The notes under the pieces: generated by a model | Database searches by the model: none | Told to the model about the DNA's origin: nothing | What the model saw: only the letters and a program-made list of their open reading frames with translations | Translations under genes and position numbers: made by a program | Part shown: one piece after another, positions 35,570-45,818 of the stretch | How positions within the stretch are numbered: the stretch's first letter is position 1 | How the letters are laid out: each line of letters starts with the position of its first letter | Origin: Paenibacillus tundrae | Lineage (GTDB): Bacteria; Bacillota; Bacilli; Paenibacillales; Paenibacillaceae | Length of the DNA: 64,000 nucleotides | Reading direction: 5' to 3' | Assembly: GCF_036884255.1 (NCBI RefSeq) | Contig: NZ_CP145605.1 | Coordinates: 4,340,001-4,404,000, forward strand

Positions 35570-36856
35570 TTAATTCCCCCCGGCAATGCGCTCCGCCGCA
35601 ATTGAAAGCAACTGGCGTGCCACGTCTTCCTTGGCCATTACCTGAAGCTCTTCTACCAAACCCTCACGGTCATAAATGTTCACCGCATTGGTATCTGTTC
35701 CAAATCCTACACCTGCACGGGTGACATCATTGGCTACGATCAGATCACAGTTTTTCCGTTCCAGTTTTTCTCGTGCATACCGTTCAATATCATTCGTCTC
35801 TGCTGCAAAACCGATCAGAAATTGATGGGTCTTCTGCTTCCCTAAGGTTTCGAGAATATCTATATTTTTAATAAGTTCAAGCGATAATGTATCGCCAGTT
35901 TTCTTCAACTTTTCCTTATAAACTTCTTTAGGGCGATAATCAGCTACAGCCGCTGCCTTCACTACAATATCTGCTTCATCCCATTGGCTTAGGACAGCAT
36001 CATACATTTCATCAGCAGACTGCACCCGAATTACCTGTACATTCGCAGGTGGGCTGACCTGTGTATTGCCCATGATGAGTGTAACTTCAGCTCCAAGCTC
36101 CTGCGCTATAGCCGCAACTGCAAAGCCCATCTTGCCTGAAGAGTCATTCGTAATGTAGCGAACAGGGTCAATACGTTCAATGGTACCTCCCGCTGTGACA
36201 ACAACTTTTTTTCCTGTTAATAGCTGTGCTTCTGTAGCCGTTTGTGTGGTCATAGGGTTGATAGCGGGTGCCGGAACATAGGATACCTGTCCAGTATTGT
36301 TGCCACTCGCTTTAGCAGCGAAAAATTGTTCAACCACGTCAACGATTGTGTCTGGCTCTTCAAGCCTTCCTTTGCCTACATAACCACAGGCCAATTGTCC
36401 TTCGCTTGGCTCAATCATTAACGTTCCACGCTGGACTAATAGGTTCATATTATGTTGCACAGCTGGGTGATCATACATATGAACATTCATAGCCGGTGCA
36501 ATCATTACTGGAGCAGTAGTAGCTAGGAGCGTGGTGGATAACATATCATCCGCCATGCCATGTGCCATTTTTGCAATCACATTCGCGGTGGCTGGAGCTA
36601 CCAATACAAGATCGGCGAGATCAGCCAAATGAATATGTGAAACAACCGATGGTTCGCGCTCATCAAACGTATCGCTATATACAACATTACGCGTCAACGT
36701 TTGCAGTGTTAACTCCGTAATAAACTGTTTAGCAGATTCCGTCATGATGACATGAACATCCGCTCCTCTTTGCACAAGTCTACTGCATAGTGTTGCCGCT
36801 TTGTAAGCAGCGATGCCTCCCGTGACTCCAAGCACGATCTTTTTGCCGTTCAACAT
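35570..36856 (-). CDS. coaBC: Bifunctional phosphopantothenoylcysteine decarboxylase/synthetase
   Basis: Two consecutive steps of coenzyme A synthesis. 428 residues: an FMN-dependent CoaC flavoprotein half (LGVTGGIAAYKA, then PAMNVHMYDHPAVQ and CGYVGKGRLEEP), and after a short linker with an insertion around 190-210 the CTP-dependent CoaB half (VTAGGTIERIDPVRYITNDSSGKMG). GGGGGAAATAAC before the ATG. Normal size. Directly upstream of priA and downstream of rpoZ, the usual order; a reversed palindromic repeat lies between it and rpoZ. Confidence 0.97.
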   Translation of the reverse strand: MLNGKKIVLGVTGGIAAYKAATLCSRLVQRGADVHVIMTESAKQFITELTLQTLTRNVVYSDTFDEREPSVVSHIHLADLADLVLVAPATANVIAKMAHGMADDMLSTTLLATTAPVMIAPAMNVHMYDHPAVQHNMNLLVQRGTLMIEPSEGQLACGYVGKGRLEEPDTIVDVVEQFFAAKASGNNTGQVSYVPAPAINPMTTQTATEAQLLTGKKVVVTAGGTIERIDPVRYITNDSSGKMGFAVAAIAQELGAEVTLIMGNTQVSPPANVQVIRVQSADEMYDAVLSQWDEADIVVKAAAVADYRPKEVYKEKLKKTGDTLSLELIKNIDILETLGKQKTHQFLIGFAAETNDIERYAREKLERKNCDLIVANDVTRAGVGFGTDTNAVNIYDREGLVEELQVMAKEDVARQLLSIAAERIAGGN

Positions 36857-36926
36857 GTTATTTCCCCCAGTCTATGCGACATTTAAACGATAAATAGGAA
36901 TCTATCTTGTAAACCCTTTAGAGGTT

Positions 36927-37092
36927 GTTCAAAAAGTCCGCTTTTGATTACGAAGGATGCCTGGAGGCATCTCAGCGTCGAAGATGGGATTCAGCCGAAA
37001 TGTCCGTTGCTCACGTAGTTTGGCCTACGCTCCGCTATTCCATTTCTACCTTCATCCCATCTTCTCGGTACTGAAAACCGACCTTTTTGAAC
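36927..37092 (-). repeat. Dispersed palindromic repeat, full-length copy E (reverse orientation)
   Basis: 166-bp element with inverted termini, running opposite to copies A-D: AGAGGTTGTTCAAAAAG on the left and CTTTTTGAACACGT on the right. Interior blocks match copy A at most positions. It lies between rpoZ and coaBC. Confidence 0.92.
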
Positions 37093-37128
37093 ACGTACCT
37101 TTAGTTCGTTATAAGAAGAATTCAATAG

Positions 37129-37156
37129 AGAAAAAAATAACAACCTCGCGGTTGTC
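37129..37156 (-). terminator. Terminator downstream of rpoZ
   Basis: ACAACC/GGTTGT stem with a 4-base loop followed on the minus strand by TATTTTTTTC, about 50 bases after the rpoZ stop. It isolates gmk-rpoZ from coaBC. Confidence 0.82.
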
Positions 37157-37206
37157 AAATAAATCCGGCTTACGCCGTATGCAGTTGAAGAGCAGCCGTT
37201 GACGGC

Positions 37207-37422
37207 TTACTCTTCCTCTTCTTCGTCCTGTCCTTTGATGACAACGAGCAAGTCACCATAAATCTCTTCAAGCGCAACGCCAACCTGTTTATTAGATTTT
37301 GCATTTCTCAGATCGGATTTTTCGCCTTCACGAAGTTGTCTAGCCCGGCGAGAAGCAGCAACAACAAGAGAATACTTGCTGTCGACTTTGTTCATCATTT
37401 CATCAATAGAAGGATACAGCAT
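37207..37422 (-). CDS. rpoZ: RNA polymerase omega subunit
   Basis: 71 residues: MLYPSIDEMMNKVDSKYSL followed by VAASRRARQLREG and a very acidic C-terminus (five Glu at the end), the standard Bacillota omega subunit. It assists assembly of the beta-prime subunit. The frame is open much further upstream, but conservation begins at the ATG at 37422, which has AGAGGTG about 11 bases before it. It stands after gmk in the order conserved in Bacilli. Confidence 0.95.
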   Translation of the reverse strand: MLYPSIDEMMNKVDSKYSLVVAASRRARQLREGEKSDLRNAKSNKQVGVALEEIYGDLLVVIKGQDEEEEE

Positions 37423-37648
37423 AGTTACAAAACACCTCTTCACATTAGTATAATCACCCTTCACCGCCAGACCGAACTTCAAGAGGCTGTTCAAATAGGT
37501 CATTTTCACGATAATGAAAACACGATTAATTCGAACATGCATCTACACAGTCCGGTCTGTATCCGTCATCCACACGAACGCGTTCTTTATCTATATATCC
37601 TATGACTGTAGTCGTGTGGAATATCGCATGTTGCTGCGGTAAAAGAGA

Positions 37649-38221
37649 TTATTTATTGATCTTACAATGTTCGGCGATAATGATGCTTTCTATTCGTTTA
37701 CACGCCAAATCAATTTCATCATTAACAACTGCGTAATCATACTGCTCCAATAAGCTGATCTCATCTACAGCAACGGACATCCGGTGGTCAATTGTTGCCT
37801 GACTTTCCGTGCCGCGGCCTTGAATGCGATCTTTAAGCTCGTCCAAAGAAGGAGGAAGTAGAAACACAAAGATCCCTTCCGGGAACTTTTCTTTTACTTT
37901 TAACGCACCTTGGACTTCAATCTCAAGAATGATGTCCCGGCCTTCGTTAATTGTTTTCTCCACAAAATCACGTGGAGTTCCATAATAGTTGCCAACATAT
38001 TCTGCATGTTCCAGCAGTTGATCTTCAGCAATCATACTTAGAAACTCATCATGCGAATGGAAGAAGTAGTTAACTCCATGCTCTTCACCCAGACGAGGCT
38101 GGCGGGTTGTTGCCGATACGGAATAAGTCAAATTCGGCACCCGTTTGCGCAGCGCGCTGCATACTGTACCCTTCCCGACCCCAGATGGGCCGGACAACAC
38201 TATCAGTAATCCCTTAGACAT
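37649..38221 (-). CDS. gmk: Guanylate kinase
   Basis: Phosphorylates GMP to GDP. 190 residues with P-loop GPSGVGKGT near the N-terminus, the GMP-binding [19 protein letters not shown], and the lid region [12 protein letters not shown]. The ATG at 38221 has GGAG six bases upstream; the upstream open frame is not conserved. Next to remA and rpoZ as in B. subtilis. Confidence 0.96.
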   Translation of the reverse strand: MSKGLLIVLSGPSGVGKGTVCSALRKRVPNLTYSVSATTRQPRLGEEHGVNYFFHSHDEFLSMIAEDQLLEHAEYVGNYYGTPRDFVEKTINEGRDIILEIEVQGALKVKEKFPEGIFVFLLPPSLDELKDRIQGRGTESQATIDHRMSVAVDEISLLEQYDYAVVNDEIDLACKRIESIIIAEHCKINK

Positions 38222-38234
38222 ATTACACTCCATT

Positions 38235-38495
38235 TTATTCGTCGTTATCATCATCTTTCGAAGAAAGACGATGGGCAACCGTTTCTGGCTGTACCGCAGA
38301 CAGAATGACATGATCACTATCCGTAATAATTACGGCACGAGTACGTCTTCCATACGTTGCATCAATCAGCATATGACGGTCTCTTGCCTCTTGTATAATC
38401 CTCTTGATCGGCGCCGATTCCGGGCTTACGATGGATATAATCCGGTTCGCCGATACGATGTTACCGAATCCAATGTTAATGAGTTTGATTGCCAT
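38235..38495 (-). CDS. remA: Extracellular matrix regulator RemA (DUF370)
   Basis: 86 residues beginning [19 protein letters not shown] and continuing with ESAPIKRII and [16 protein letters not shown], matching RemA/YlzA. In B. subtilis RemA is an oligomeric DNA-binding activator of matrix (eps and tapA) operons and of osmoprotection genes. A GGGGGAAG ribosome site precedes the ATG at 38495. It lies between yicC and gmk (13 bases). The EPS locus at the left end of this window is a plausible, untested target. Confidence 0.94.
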   Translation of the reverse strand: MAIKLINIGFGNIVSANRIISIVSPESAPIKRIIQEARDRHMLIDATYGRRTRAVIITDSDHVILSAVQPETVAHRLSSKDDDNDE

Positions 38496-38546
38496 AATCA
38501 GGTTCTTCCCCCTATACATGCGACTCTTCTGCCGAAATATGACCGT

Positions 38547-39446
38547 TCATTCGATATTCGCTGCTTGCTCACGAATTTTCTCCAGTTCCGCCTTCATCTC
38601 GACAACACGGTTCACTAGAGCCAAATGGTTGGCTTTTGATCCAATCGTGTTAACTTCACGATTCATCTCTTGAATAAGAAAGTCCAGCTTGCGTCCCACA
38701 GGTTCATCACTCTTCAGCAGTTCCCTGCTCTGTCCAAAGTGACTGAGTAAACGCGTAAGCTCTTCTTCTATGTTAGAACGATCGGCAAACACAGCAATTT
38801 CCATACCCAATTTATGCTCATCAAAAGGGAAAGAGCCTTCTTCCTGCATTTCCGTAAGCCTTTGTCTTAGCTTGTTGCGGTAATCACTTACCACAGTAGG
38901 TGCAAGAGTAAGCATCTCGGTATGCAGTGACTCCAGACGACTTATTCGACGTTCCAGGTCACTGGCCAGATGAAGACCCTCGCGAGCGCGCATCTGTTCC
39001 AGACCGGACAGAGCTTCTTCAAGTCCCTCCTGCAGAACACGTTCCCATTCGTCCTTCTGTTCTTCCGTCAGGAGATTAACCCCTTCTGAATGAACCATGA
39101 CATCTGGCAACGAAAGTATGTCCATAATGGTCGGCTTGCCCTGCATCCCATACCGGGTCTCCAACTGCTCTGCAGCCTGCAGATAGGCTCTAACCGCCTG
39201 CTCATTGAGCACGGCAGGAAGAGCCTGGTCTTCATCTTTTTCTTTCATTACATAAACATCAATCCGCCCGCGTTTCAAACGGCCCTGTACGATTTTCCTC
39301 AATCCGTCTTCATAACATGTCCACTCTTTCGGTAGACGCATCATCACTTCACAATAACGATGATTGACCGATTTGACTTCCAACTGTACCTTATAGCCTC
39401 CAAAATGAAAAGCGGATTGACCGTATCCGGTCATACTGAATGACAT
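38547..39446 (-). CDS. yicC: YicC-family endoribonuclease-like protein (YloC)
   Basis: About 299 residues starting MSFSMTGYGQS, with VEVKSVNHRYCE-type pattern (LEVKSVNHRYCEVMMRLP) and the C-terminal DUF1732 (GRKLDFLIQEMNREVNTIGSKAN). E. coli YicC is implicated in RNA degradation and cleaves RNA; the cellular role in Bacilli is poorly known. The long open frame upstream overlaps the methyltransferase gene and is not used; ATG at 39446 (or two codons upstream at 39452) fits a GGATGTG ribosome site. Confidence 0.92.
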   Translation of the reverse strand: MSFSMTGYGQSAFHFGGYKVQLEVKSVNHRYCEVMMRLPKEWTCYEDGLRKIVQGRLKRGRIDVYVMKEKDEDQALPAVLNEQAVRAYLQAAEQLETRYGMQGKPTIMDILSLPDVMVHSEGVNLLTEEQKDEWERVLQEGLEEALSGLEQMRAREGLHLASDLERRISRLESLHTEMLTLAPTVVSDYRNKLRQRLTEMQEEGSFPFDEHKLGMEIAVFADRSNIEEELTRLLSHFGQSRELLKSDEPVGRKLDFLIQEMNREVNTIGSKANHLALVNRVVEMKAELEKIREQAANIE

Positions 39447-39465
39447 CGGCATCACATCCGTTACA

Positions 39466-41355
39466 CTATTGTAATTGATTATTAGGGTTGAAACAAGTGG
39501 GACATTGGTGCTCTGACTTCTCCCACACATATTGCGTAAGTTCCGCCGTCATGTTGTAGAACATAAATGGCGTCATTAGATAGATGCCTTTAAAATACGT
39601 GGTGGCTACATCCAATAGTTCCTTGGCGATTTTCACGCCCATCGCGCGGCCTTCTTCGCCTTCCAAACCAGCCATGCGTGACCGCACCTCATCCGACAGC
39701 TGAATTCCCGGCACCTCGTTATGGAGATATTCCGCATTTCGTCCACTTGCGAGCGGCATTACGCCAACGAAAATAGGGATTTCCAGATGTTTGGTTGCTT
39801 CATGCATTGCGACAATTAATTGTGGATCGTAAATCGGCTGGGTCATAATGTAATCGGCGCCGGAGGCAATCTTTTTCTCCAAACGTTGAACGGCTTTGTC
39901 CAGATGTTTCACGTTTGGATTGAATGCAGCTCCAATAACGAACCCCGCTTTTTGCTTGAGCGGTTTACCCGAGAAGGCTACACCATCGTTCAGTTGCTTA
40001 ATCATCCGAATAATTTCGAAGGAAGTTAGATCATATACCGAGCTTGAACCCGGGAGGTCACCGAAACGGGCTGGATCTCCGGTTACGGCGAGCACATGAT
40101 TAATTCCGAGCGCATCAAAGCCCATCATGTGGGATTGCGTACCGATCAGATTACGATCCCGGCATGCGATATGCACAAGCGGGCGCAGTCCTGTGCGATC
40201 TTGAACGAGATGTCCCAGAGCCATATTACTCATCCGGGTAACAGCAAGCGAGTTATCAGCAAGTGTTAATGCGTCAGCTCCTGCTGCTTTGAGTACCTCG
40301 GCGCCTTTCATGAATTTGGCGATATCCAGATCACGTGGTGGGTCAAGTTCAACGATAACCGTATGACGTTGCTTCACTAGATCAACAATTGTAGGTTGTC
40401 CTCCACGACCAGCACGTTCATCTACATTTTCATGTAGGACAATGCGTGGTTTGGGATCTGTTAGGTCAGGCTGGACAATCGGAGCAGCTTGATAGTCGGC
40501 CAAGGCTCCAGCCATAGCAGCGATATGATCAGGCGTTGTTCCGCAGCAACCACCGATAATCCGAGCACCCAAGTCTGCAAACTGTACTGCTGTCTGACCG
40601 AAGTACTCTGGAGTTGCACCATAACGGAATTCACCATCTACATAATCCGCGGCTCCCGCATTAGGATAGACGGACATCGGAATACCAATCCGCCCAGATA
40701 CCGTTTCCATCGCACGCATAATACCGTTAGGACCTGTGCGACAGTTGAAGCCAATCACATCAGCACCTTGTTCACGCATAATCCGGAACGCCTCAGGCAT
40801 TGTATATCCATCCAGTGTATGACCAACATGCTCAACCGCAAATTGTCCAATTACGGGCAGGTCACTCAGCTTACGAGTCTGCAGAAGGGCAATGTCCATC
40901 TCCTCGATATCATAGAAGGTTTCAAGGAGAATGCCGTCTACTCCTTCGTCAAGAAGTGCAAAAATCTGTTGCTCATAAAAGCGTTTCAGCTCGCTTGTAG
41001 ATACATTCGTGCGTTTCCCCCCGCGAATTGAACCTACAGCACCAAGCACATAACCTTTACTACCTGCCACTTCCTTGGCGATACGCACACCAGCCCGATT
41101 CACACTCTCAACCTTAGACTCCAGGCCAAACTTGGATAACTTATCATAATTGGCAGAGTATGTGTTCGTCTCGAATATTTCTGTTCCTGCATCTCGATAA
41201 CGACGATGTACATCAGCCACCACTTCAGGTGAAATTAAATTCAACTCTTCATATGAAATGCCTACCGGGAATCCCATTTGATAAAGGAATGTTCCCATCG
41301 CCCCGTCTCCCACGAGAACCCGCTCCTGCATTACGCTCCGTAAATCCGCCTTCAT
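39466..41355 (-). CDS. yitJ: Bifunctional homocysteine S-methyltransferase/5,10-methylenetetrahydrofolate reductase (YitJ-like)
   Basis: 629-residue fusion. Residues about 1-300: Zn-dependent homocysteine methyltransferase with GDGAMGTFLY, the zinc cysteine in GFNCRTGP and the pair in GGCCGTTPDH. Residues about 320-605: an MTHFR barrel (ELDPPRDLD, LTLADNSLAV, DYIMTQPIYDP, GVMPL). It would make 5-methyl-THF and methylate homocysteine. In B. subtilis yitJ is elsewhere and under a SAM riboswitch; none was seen in the 180 bases upstream here. The location between dapF and yicC is not the B. subtilis one. Confidence 0.93.
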   Translation of the reverse strand: MKADLRSVMQERVLVGDGAMGTFLYQMGFPVGISYEELNLISPEVVADVHRRYRDAGTEIFETNTYSANYDKLSKFGLESKVESVNRAGVRIAKEVAGSKGYVLGAVGSIRGGKRTNVSTSELKRFYEQQIFALLDEGVDGILLETFYDIEEMDIALLQTRKLSDLPVIGQFAVEHVGHTLDGYTMPEAFRIMREQGADVIGFNCRTGPNGIMRAMETVSGRIGIPMSVYPNAGAADYVDGEFRYGATPEYFGQTAVQFADLGARIIGGCCGTTPDHIAAMAGALADYQAAPIVQPDLTDPKPRIVLHENVDERAGRGGQPTIVDLVKQRHTVIVELDPPRDLDIAKFMKGAEVLKAAGADALTLADNSLAVTRMSNMALGHLVQDRTGLRPLVHIACRDRNLIGTQSHMMGFDALGINHVLAVTGDPARFGDLPGSSSVYDLTSFEIIRMIKQLNDGVAFSGKPLKQKAGFVIGAAFNPNVKHLDKAVQRLEKKIASGADYIMTQPIYDPQLIVAMHEATKHLEIPIFVGVMPLASGRNAEYLHNEVPGIQLSDEVRSRMAGLEGEEGRAMGVKIAKELLDVATTYFKGIYLMTPFMFYNMTAELTQYVWEKSEHQCPTCFNPNNQLQ

Positions 41356-41531
41356 CCCATTTCCCCCCGCCTGGCTGTGATCAATTTCATACTAATGTAA
41401 CACAAAAAACGCTAAAAAACGAAGGAAAACACAGGTTTTTTCCCGGAATTATGATGATATATGTTCTGTTCTGTCTGTTCTCATGGAATGTATGGCTGAA
41501 CATATATACCCAAATTCTATTTCTGCAATAC

Positions 41532-41558
41532 AAAAAGAGAGGCGCACAGGCCTCTCTT
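41532..41558 (-). terminator. Terminator of dapF
   Basis: AAGAGAGGC/GCCTCTCTT perfect 9-bp stem with a 6-base loop followed on the minus strand by TTTTTG, 16 bases after the dapF stop. Confidence 0.92.
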
Positions 41559-41574
41559 GGCTTAAATCTCCATT

Positions 41575-42408
41575 TTATGAGGTGATCCCTTTGAACACAA
41601 CTTCCGCAGGCCCTGTCATATAAACGTGGTTATCTGATTCATTCCACTCAATGTGCAAATCTCCACCTTTGAGGCTAACGACAGCAGTACGGTCGGTGTG
41701 TCCGTTCAGAACTGACGATACGAGTGTTGCACAGGCTCCTGTTCCACATGCCAGCGTTGGTCCCGCTCCACGTTCCCATACACGCATATCTACATAACCC
41801 CGGTCACGAACAGTGGCGAATTCTACATTAATTTTTTTCGGGAACATCGGATGTACCTCTAGCAGTGGCCCCCATGTTGAGAGATCAAAATTCACAGCAT
41901 CTTCTACATAAATAACAGCGTGCGGGTTCCCCATGGATACGGCGGTAAACTTAAATTGTTGACCATTCGCTTCAATGGAATGATCCACCACAGGATTTGC
42001 ATCCACTGTTGTTGGAACCTTAAGCCCGTCCAAAATCGGCTCACCCATATCCACACGAACCGTCTCTACCTTACCATCACGAATGTTAAGGTTAACCGGT
42101 TGTACGCCTGCACCAATCGTCTCTATCGTAATATTCTCACCGGATACATGACCGTGATCATACACATATTTTGCGACACATCGAATGGCATTACCACATT
42201 GTTCGGCTTCGGAACCGTCTGAATTCATAATGCGCATCTGAAAATCTGCTTTCTCGGAAGGCAGTATATAGACGAGCCCATCCGCACCAATTCCGAAAAA
42301 TCGGTTACACCATTTCACAGCCAATTCTGGCGCGTCTGCGGGAAGCTTTTCTTCTCCAAATACAACGATAAAGTCGTTGCCTAGTCCATGCATTTTCGTA
42401 AATTCCAT
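41575..42408 (-). CDS. dapF: Diaminopimelate epimerase
   Basis: PLP-independent racemisation of LL- to meso-diaminopimelate for lysine and peptidoglycan synthesis. About 277 residues; both catalytic cysteines are present, in EQCGNAIRC and in LACGTGACA. The N-terminus MEFTKMHGLGNDF is standard. AAGGAG lies 12 bases before the ATG at 42408; an earlier in-frame codon gives an atypical Trp/Glu-rich head. Monocistronic, between two terminators, inserted between yicC and the Ca2+-ATPase compared with B. subtilis. Confidence 0.96.
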   Translation of the reverse strand: MEFTKMHGLGNDFIVVFGEEKLPADAPELAVKWCNRFFGIGADGLVYILPSEKADFQMRIMNSDGSEAEQCGNAIRCVAKYVYDHGHVSGENITIETIGAGVQPVNLNIRDGKVETVRVDMGEPILDGLKVPTTVDANPVVDHSIEANGQQFKFTAVSMGNPHAVIYVEDAVNFDLSTWGPLLEVHPMFPKKINVEFATVRDRGYVDMRVWERGAGPTLACGTGACATLVSSVLNGHTDRTAVVSLKGGDLHIEWNESDNHVYMTGPAEVVFKGITS

Positions 42409-42524
42409 ATAATCTTCCCACTCCTTTTGGCAGTCTGCTGCCAAAGCATTTATTCATTTCAAGTTATGTTTTTTTTGAAAAGTCAGGCTCTTATGACTGG
42501 AAGAAGAGATGAAGCTCCGCTTCC

Positions 42525-42584
42525 AAAAAAAAGCTATCCTGCAAAATGGCGAAGCCGTTTGCTTCGACGCATTTTGAGGATAGC
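42525..42584 (-). terminator. Terminator of the Ca2+-ATPase gene
   Basis: A 50-base hairpin with outer stem GCTATCC/GGATAGC, CAAAATG/CATTTTG and inner GAAG/CTTC, followed on the minus strand by eight T residues. Very strong. Confidence 0.95.
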
Positions 42585-42616
42585 ATAACGAAATTGGGAA
42601 GTAAAAGGTATTGATT

Positions 42617-45427
42617 TTATGCAGAAAACTTTGTACTTTTCGGAACGAAACGACCTGGTCCCATACGGCGACGGTTGCGACGGCCTCCCCACACGCTACC
42701 TGCCCCCATAAGGAACGTAGGAATTCCGGCAGCAACGATACAGATCGCCCATTCACGCAAGCCGAGTGGTACAGTTTTGAAGATCGGTTGCAGCGGCTCT
42801 ACGTACATTACAATCAGCATCAGCACGACAGATGAAATGACTGCAAGGACCAAATATTTGTTTTGAAGCGGATTCCGATGAAAAATAGAACGCGAACTCC
42901 GGCAGTCAAACACATGGATCAGTTGAGCCAGAACCAATGTCGCAAAAGCCACAGACTGCGCCTTGATCAGTTGACCCGGATGATCCGGAGCGGCTTGTAA
43001 TGTAAGCCAGAAAGCTCCCAGCGTACATAAACCGATCAGGACACCACGACTTATAATTTTCCAGCCCAATCTACGGGCAAAAATATTTTCCTTCGCACCA
43101 CGTGGCTTGTGCTCCATGAGATCTTTCTCTGGCTGATCCACGCCCAGTGCCATAGCTGGAAGACCATCCGTCACGAGATTGACCCATAAAATCTGGATCG
43201 GTACGAGTGGCAAAGGCAAACCCATCATCATTGCGAAGAACATGGTCAATATCTCACCCACATTGGAGGCAAGTAAGTAACGAATAAATTTACGAATGTT
43301 CTCATAGATGTTACGCCCTTCTTCAATAGCAGCTACAATGGTTGAGAAGTTATCGTCACTCAAAATCAGGGCAGACGCTTCTTTCGTTACATCGGTGCCG
43401 GTAATCCCCATCGCGATACCGATATCCGCCGCTTTGATGGCCGGAGCGTCATTAACGCCATCCCCCGTCATCGCAACGACATGTCCTTTCCTTTGTAGCG
43501 ATTTGACTATTCGTAATTTATGCTCAGGAGACACCCTTGAGAAGACATAAATCCCCTCAACGTGTTTATCCAGTTCGTCATCCGCCATGCCCGCTAACTG
43601 AAGTCCACTTAATGACTTTCCTCCTCGCGGAAGAATGCCGAGTTGTTGTGCAATGGCTTCAGCAGTTGTGCCATGATCACCCGTGATCATCACCGTTCGT
43701 ATACCCGCTCTGCGGCAGGTTGCAATAGCATCCCTAACTTCACGGCGCGGTGGATCAATCATGCCTGCTAAGCCTACAAACACAAGCTGACTCTCCGCAG
43801 CGTTCTCATCTTCGACTCTTTCTTCTGGTCGTACATCACGATAAGCCATTCCAAGCACCCGAAGTGCTGAAGCAGCCATATTTTCGTTTGCAGCCATGAC
43901 CTTCTGTCGTAAGGTTCCTGTGAAGGGTACTACTTTACCCTCCCATAAAATGTAGTTACATTGTCCAATCAGGACATCAGGAGCACCCTTGGTGTAGATC
44001 ATTCGTCCTCCCTGATGATGAACAAGGACAGACATACGCTTTCGATCAGAATCGAATGGGAACTCTTGCTGACGTGCGTATAATTCTTTGAGCCCGTTAG
44101 GTGTTAGTCCCATTTTGGAAGCCAGCGCAACCAGTGAGCCCTCTGTCGGGTCACCTTTCAGTTCCCATACCACATCTTGGTCGGAATCTTTCTTCGAATC
44201 TTTGCCTTTTTTCTTATTCCGAAGCTCTTCTCCTCTATTCTCTACAATACTTGCGTTATTACAAAGAGCACTGATCTGCAATAGGCGTCGCAGCGTCTGG
44301 TCACTCTTCAGATCAACAGGACGTCCATTCTCAAGCATCTGTCCTTCTGGCGAATACCCGTCCCCGGTTACCTTAATTCCACGGCCCTCTAACCAGACAT
44401 CTGTTACCGTCATTTTGTTTTGGGTGAGTGTACCAGTCTTATCTGAACAGATGACTGATGCGCAGCCTAACGTTTCGACAGATGGCAATTTCCGCACGAT
44501 GGCTTTTCGCTTGATCATACGCTGTACACCTAACGCCAGAGCGATGGTAACAATCGCGGGCAATCCTTCTGGAATTGCGGCAACCGCAAGGCTGACCCCA
44601 GCGAGAAACATGCCTACAGCTGGTTGTCCATGAAGAATACCTGCAACGACAACCATGACAGTGAGTCCAAGAGCGACAAAAATCAATATCTTCCCCAACT
44701 GTTCAAGCCTGTGCTGTAGTGGTGTTTCCTGTTCATCGGTATTTTGGATCAGATCAGCGATTTTGCCCATCTCGGTATCCATACCCGTACGAATAACAAC
44801 ACCACGTGCCGTTCCGCGTGTTACCATCGTTCCCATGAATCCGATGTTCTTCTGATCTCCGAGCGGCACATCATCAGCGGCAATAGGCATACAATGCTTG
44901 CTTACAGGTACGGATTCACCAGTCAGAGCGGATTCCTCCACATCCAGGCTGTTCGTTTCCAGCCAGCGCACATCGGCAGGAATACGATCCCCACTTTCAA
45001 CCAGCACAATATCACCAGGCACAAGCAGTTTAGCCGCAACCTGAATCTCTTGCCCTGATCGAAGTACTTTGGCGGCAGGAGCTGATAATTGCTTCAAGGC
45101 ACGAAGAGATCGCTCCGCCCGAAATTCCTGTACAAACCCCAAAATAGCGTTGAGTACAATAATGGCCACAATCGTTACCGCGTCCAGATACTCCCCGAGC
45201 AGTCCGGATACCAGCGTCGCTCCCATCAACACGAGTACCATAAAATCCTTAAACTGATTCAGCAATAATGTGATTGGAGATATGCGTTTTCCTTCGCTCA
45301 GTTCGTTTGAACCGGCAACTTTCCTCTTCTCTGTTACAGCTTCGTCCGTTAATCCCTCCTGCGGGCTAACGCCAAGAGTATTACGCAGCTCTTCATCACT
45401 TAGCTGATGCCACTTGGTATGTTCCAT
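42617..45427 (-). CDS. P-type Ca2+-transporting ATPase (YloB, SERCA-like)
   Basis: 936 residues with complete P2A ATPase architecture: N-terminal cation_ATPase_N ([17 protein letters not shown]), actuator TGES, membrane helix 4 with IPEGLPA, phosphorylation motif [15 protein letters not shown] nucleotide site, [16 protein letters not shown], and six C-terminal helices with NLVTDGLPA. It exports or sequesters Ca2+; YloB of B. subtilis supports spore heat resistance. Divergent from rqcH, as yloB is adjacent to yloA in B. subtilis (where they face the same way). A Lys/Asp-rich insertion near residue 410 is a minor oddity. Confidence 0.94.
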   Translation of the reverse strand: MEHTKWHQLSDEELRNTLGVSPQEGLTDEAVTEKRKVAGSNELSEGKRISPITLLLNQFKDFMVLVLMGATLVSGLLGEYLDAVTIVAIIVLNAILGFVQEFRAERSLRALKQLSAPAAKVLRSGQEIQVAAKLLVPGDIVLVESGDRIPADVRWLETNSLDVEESALTGESVPVSKHCMPIAADDVPLGDQKNIGFMGTMVTRGTARGVVIRTGMDTEMGKIADLIQNTDEQETPLQHRLEQLGKILIFVALGLTVMVVVAGILHGQPAVGMFLAGVSLAVAAIPEGLPAIVTIALALGVQRMIKRKAIVRKLPSVETLGCASVICSDKTGTLTQNKMTVTDVWLEGRGIKVTGDGYSPEGQMLENGRPVDLKSDQTLRRLLQISALCNNASIVENRGEELRNKKKGKDSKKDSDQDVVWELKGDPTEGSLVALASKMGLTPNGLKELYARQQEFPFDSDRKRMSVLVHHQGGRMIYTKGAPDVLIGQCNYILWEGKVVPFTGTLRQKVMAANENMAASALRVLGMAYRDVRPEERVEDENAAESQLVFVGLAGMIDPPRREVRDAIATCRRAGIRTVMITGDHGTTAEAIAQQLGILPRGGKSLSGLQLAGMADDELDKHVEGIYVFSRVSPEHKLRIVKSLQRKGHVVAMTGDGVNDAPAIKAADIGIAMGITGTDVTKEASALILSDDNFSTIVAAIEEGRNIYENIRKFIRYLLASNVGEILTMFFAMMMGLPLPLVPIQILWVNLVTDGLPAMALGVDQPEKDLMEHKPRGAKENIFARRLGWKIISRGVLIGLCTLGAFWLTLQAAPDHPGQLIKAQSVAFATLVLAQLIHVFDCRSSRSIFHRNPLQNKYLVLAVISSVVLMLIVMYVEPLQPIFKTVPLGLREWAICIVAAGIPTFLMGAGSVWGGRRNRRRMGPGRFVPKSTKFSA

Positions 45428-45731
45428 GCTCCTTGGTTCCCTCCCAGTCTGTATTTCATCTGCAAAACTAGCTCACATGCATCACCGGCGCGCTGGTCGA
45501 CAGGCTGTACACTATGCCGGACAAACTACCTAATCTATATGTATTCGGACAGACCCTTGATTAGCACACGGAAGGTGAATCCTTTCCCTAAGGGGCATAA
45601 TAGGCTAAAATAAAAGTCTGTGGTTATATATACGCAACCGAGTTTAGCGTCCCATAGGTAGTAACAGCAAAACTACAACCGCCCTATCTTTTGTATACAT
45701 AGCCCGGTTGCTCGTTTCAGTTAAAGAAGTT

Positions 45732-45755
45732 GTTCAAACATTGGTCTTTTTGAAC
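45732..45755 (-). repeat. Dispersed palindromic repeat, end-only miniature (copy H)
   Basis: GTTCAAACATTGGTCTTTTTGAAC, flanked by AAGTT on the left and ACACAC on the right, is a decayed end-to-end form in the reverse orientation. The rest of the 390-base divergent interval 45428-45818 shows no gene; it must hold promoters of both neighbours. Confidence 0.7.
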
Positions 45756-45818
45756 ACACACTTATAGATGTAGCATCTGGCATGAAGTCAGACGCTCGAT
45801 AGAGAGGAAGTGGAGAAA

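Noticed and set aside
37487-37534. Further copy of the palindromic repeat (AAGAGGCTGTTCAAATAGG...)
   Set aside because: The left part resembles the AGAGGTTGTTC terminus, but the other end (TTCGAACATGC) is too diverged to be sure.
41356-41531. SAM riboswitch expected before the homocysteine methyltransferase/MTHFR gene
   Set aside because: No S-box core motifs or terminator/antiterminator pairing were visible in this interval.
45428-45731. Search for a riboswitch or tRNA in the divergent Ca2+-ATPase/rqcH interval
   Set aside because: No cloverleaf or known aptamer motif was found.
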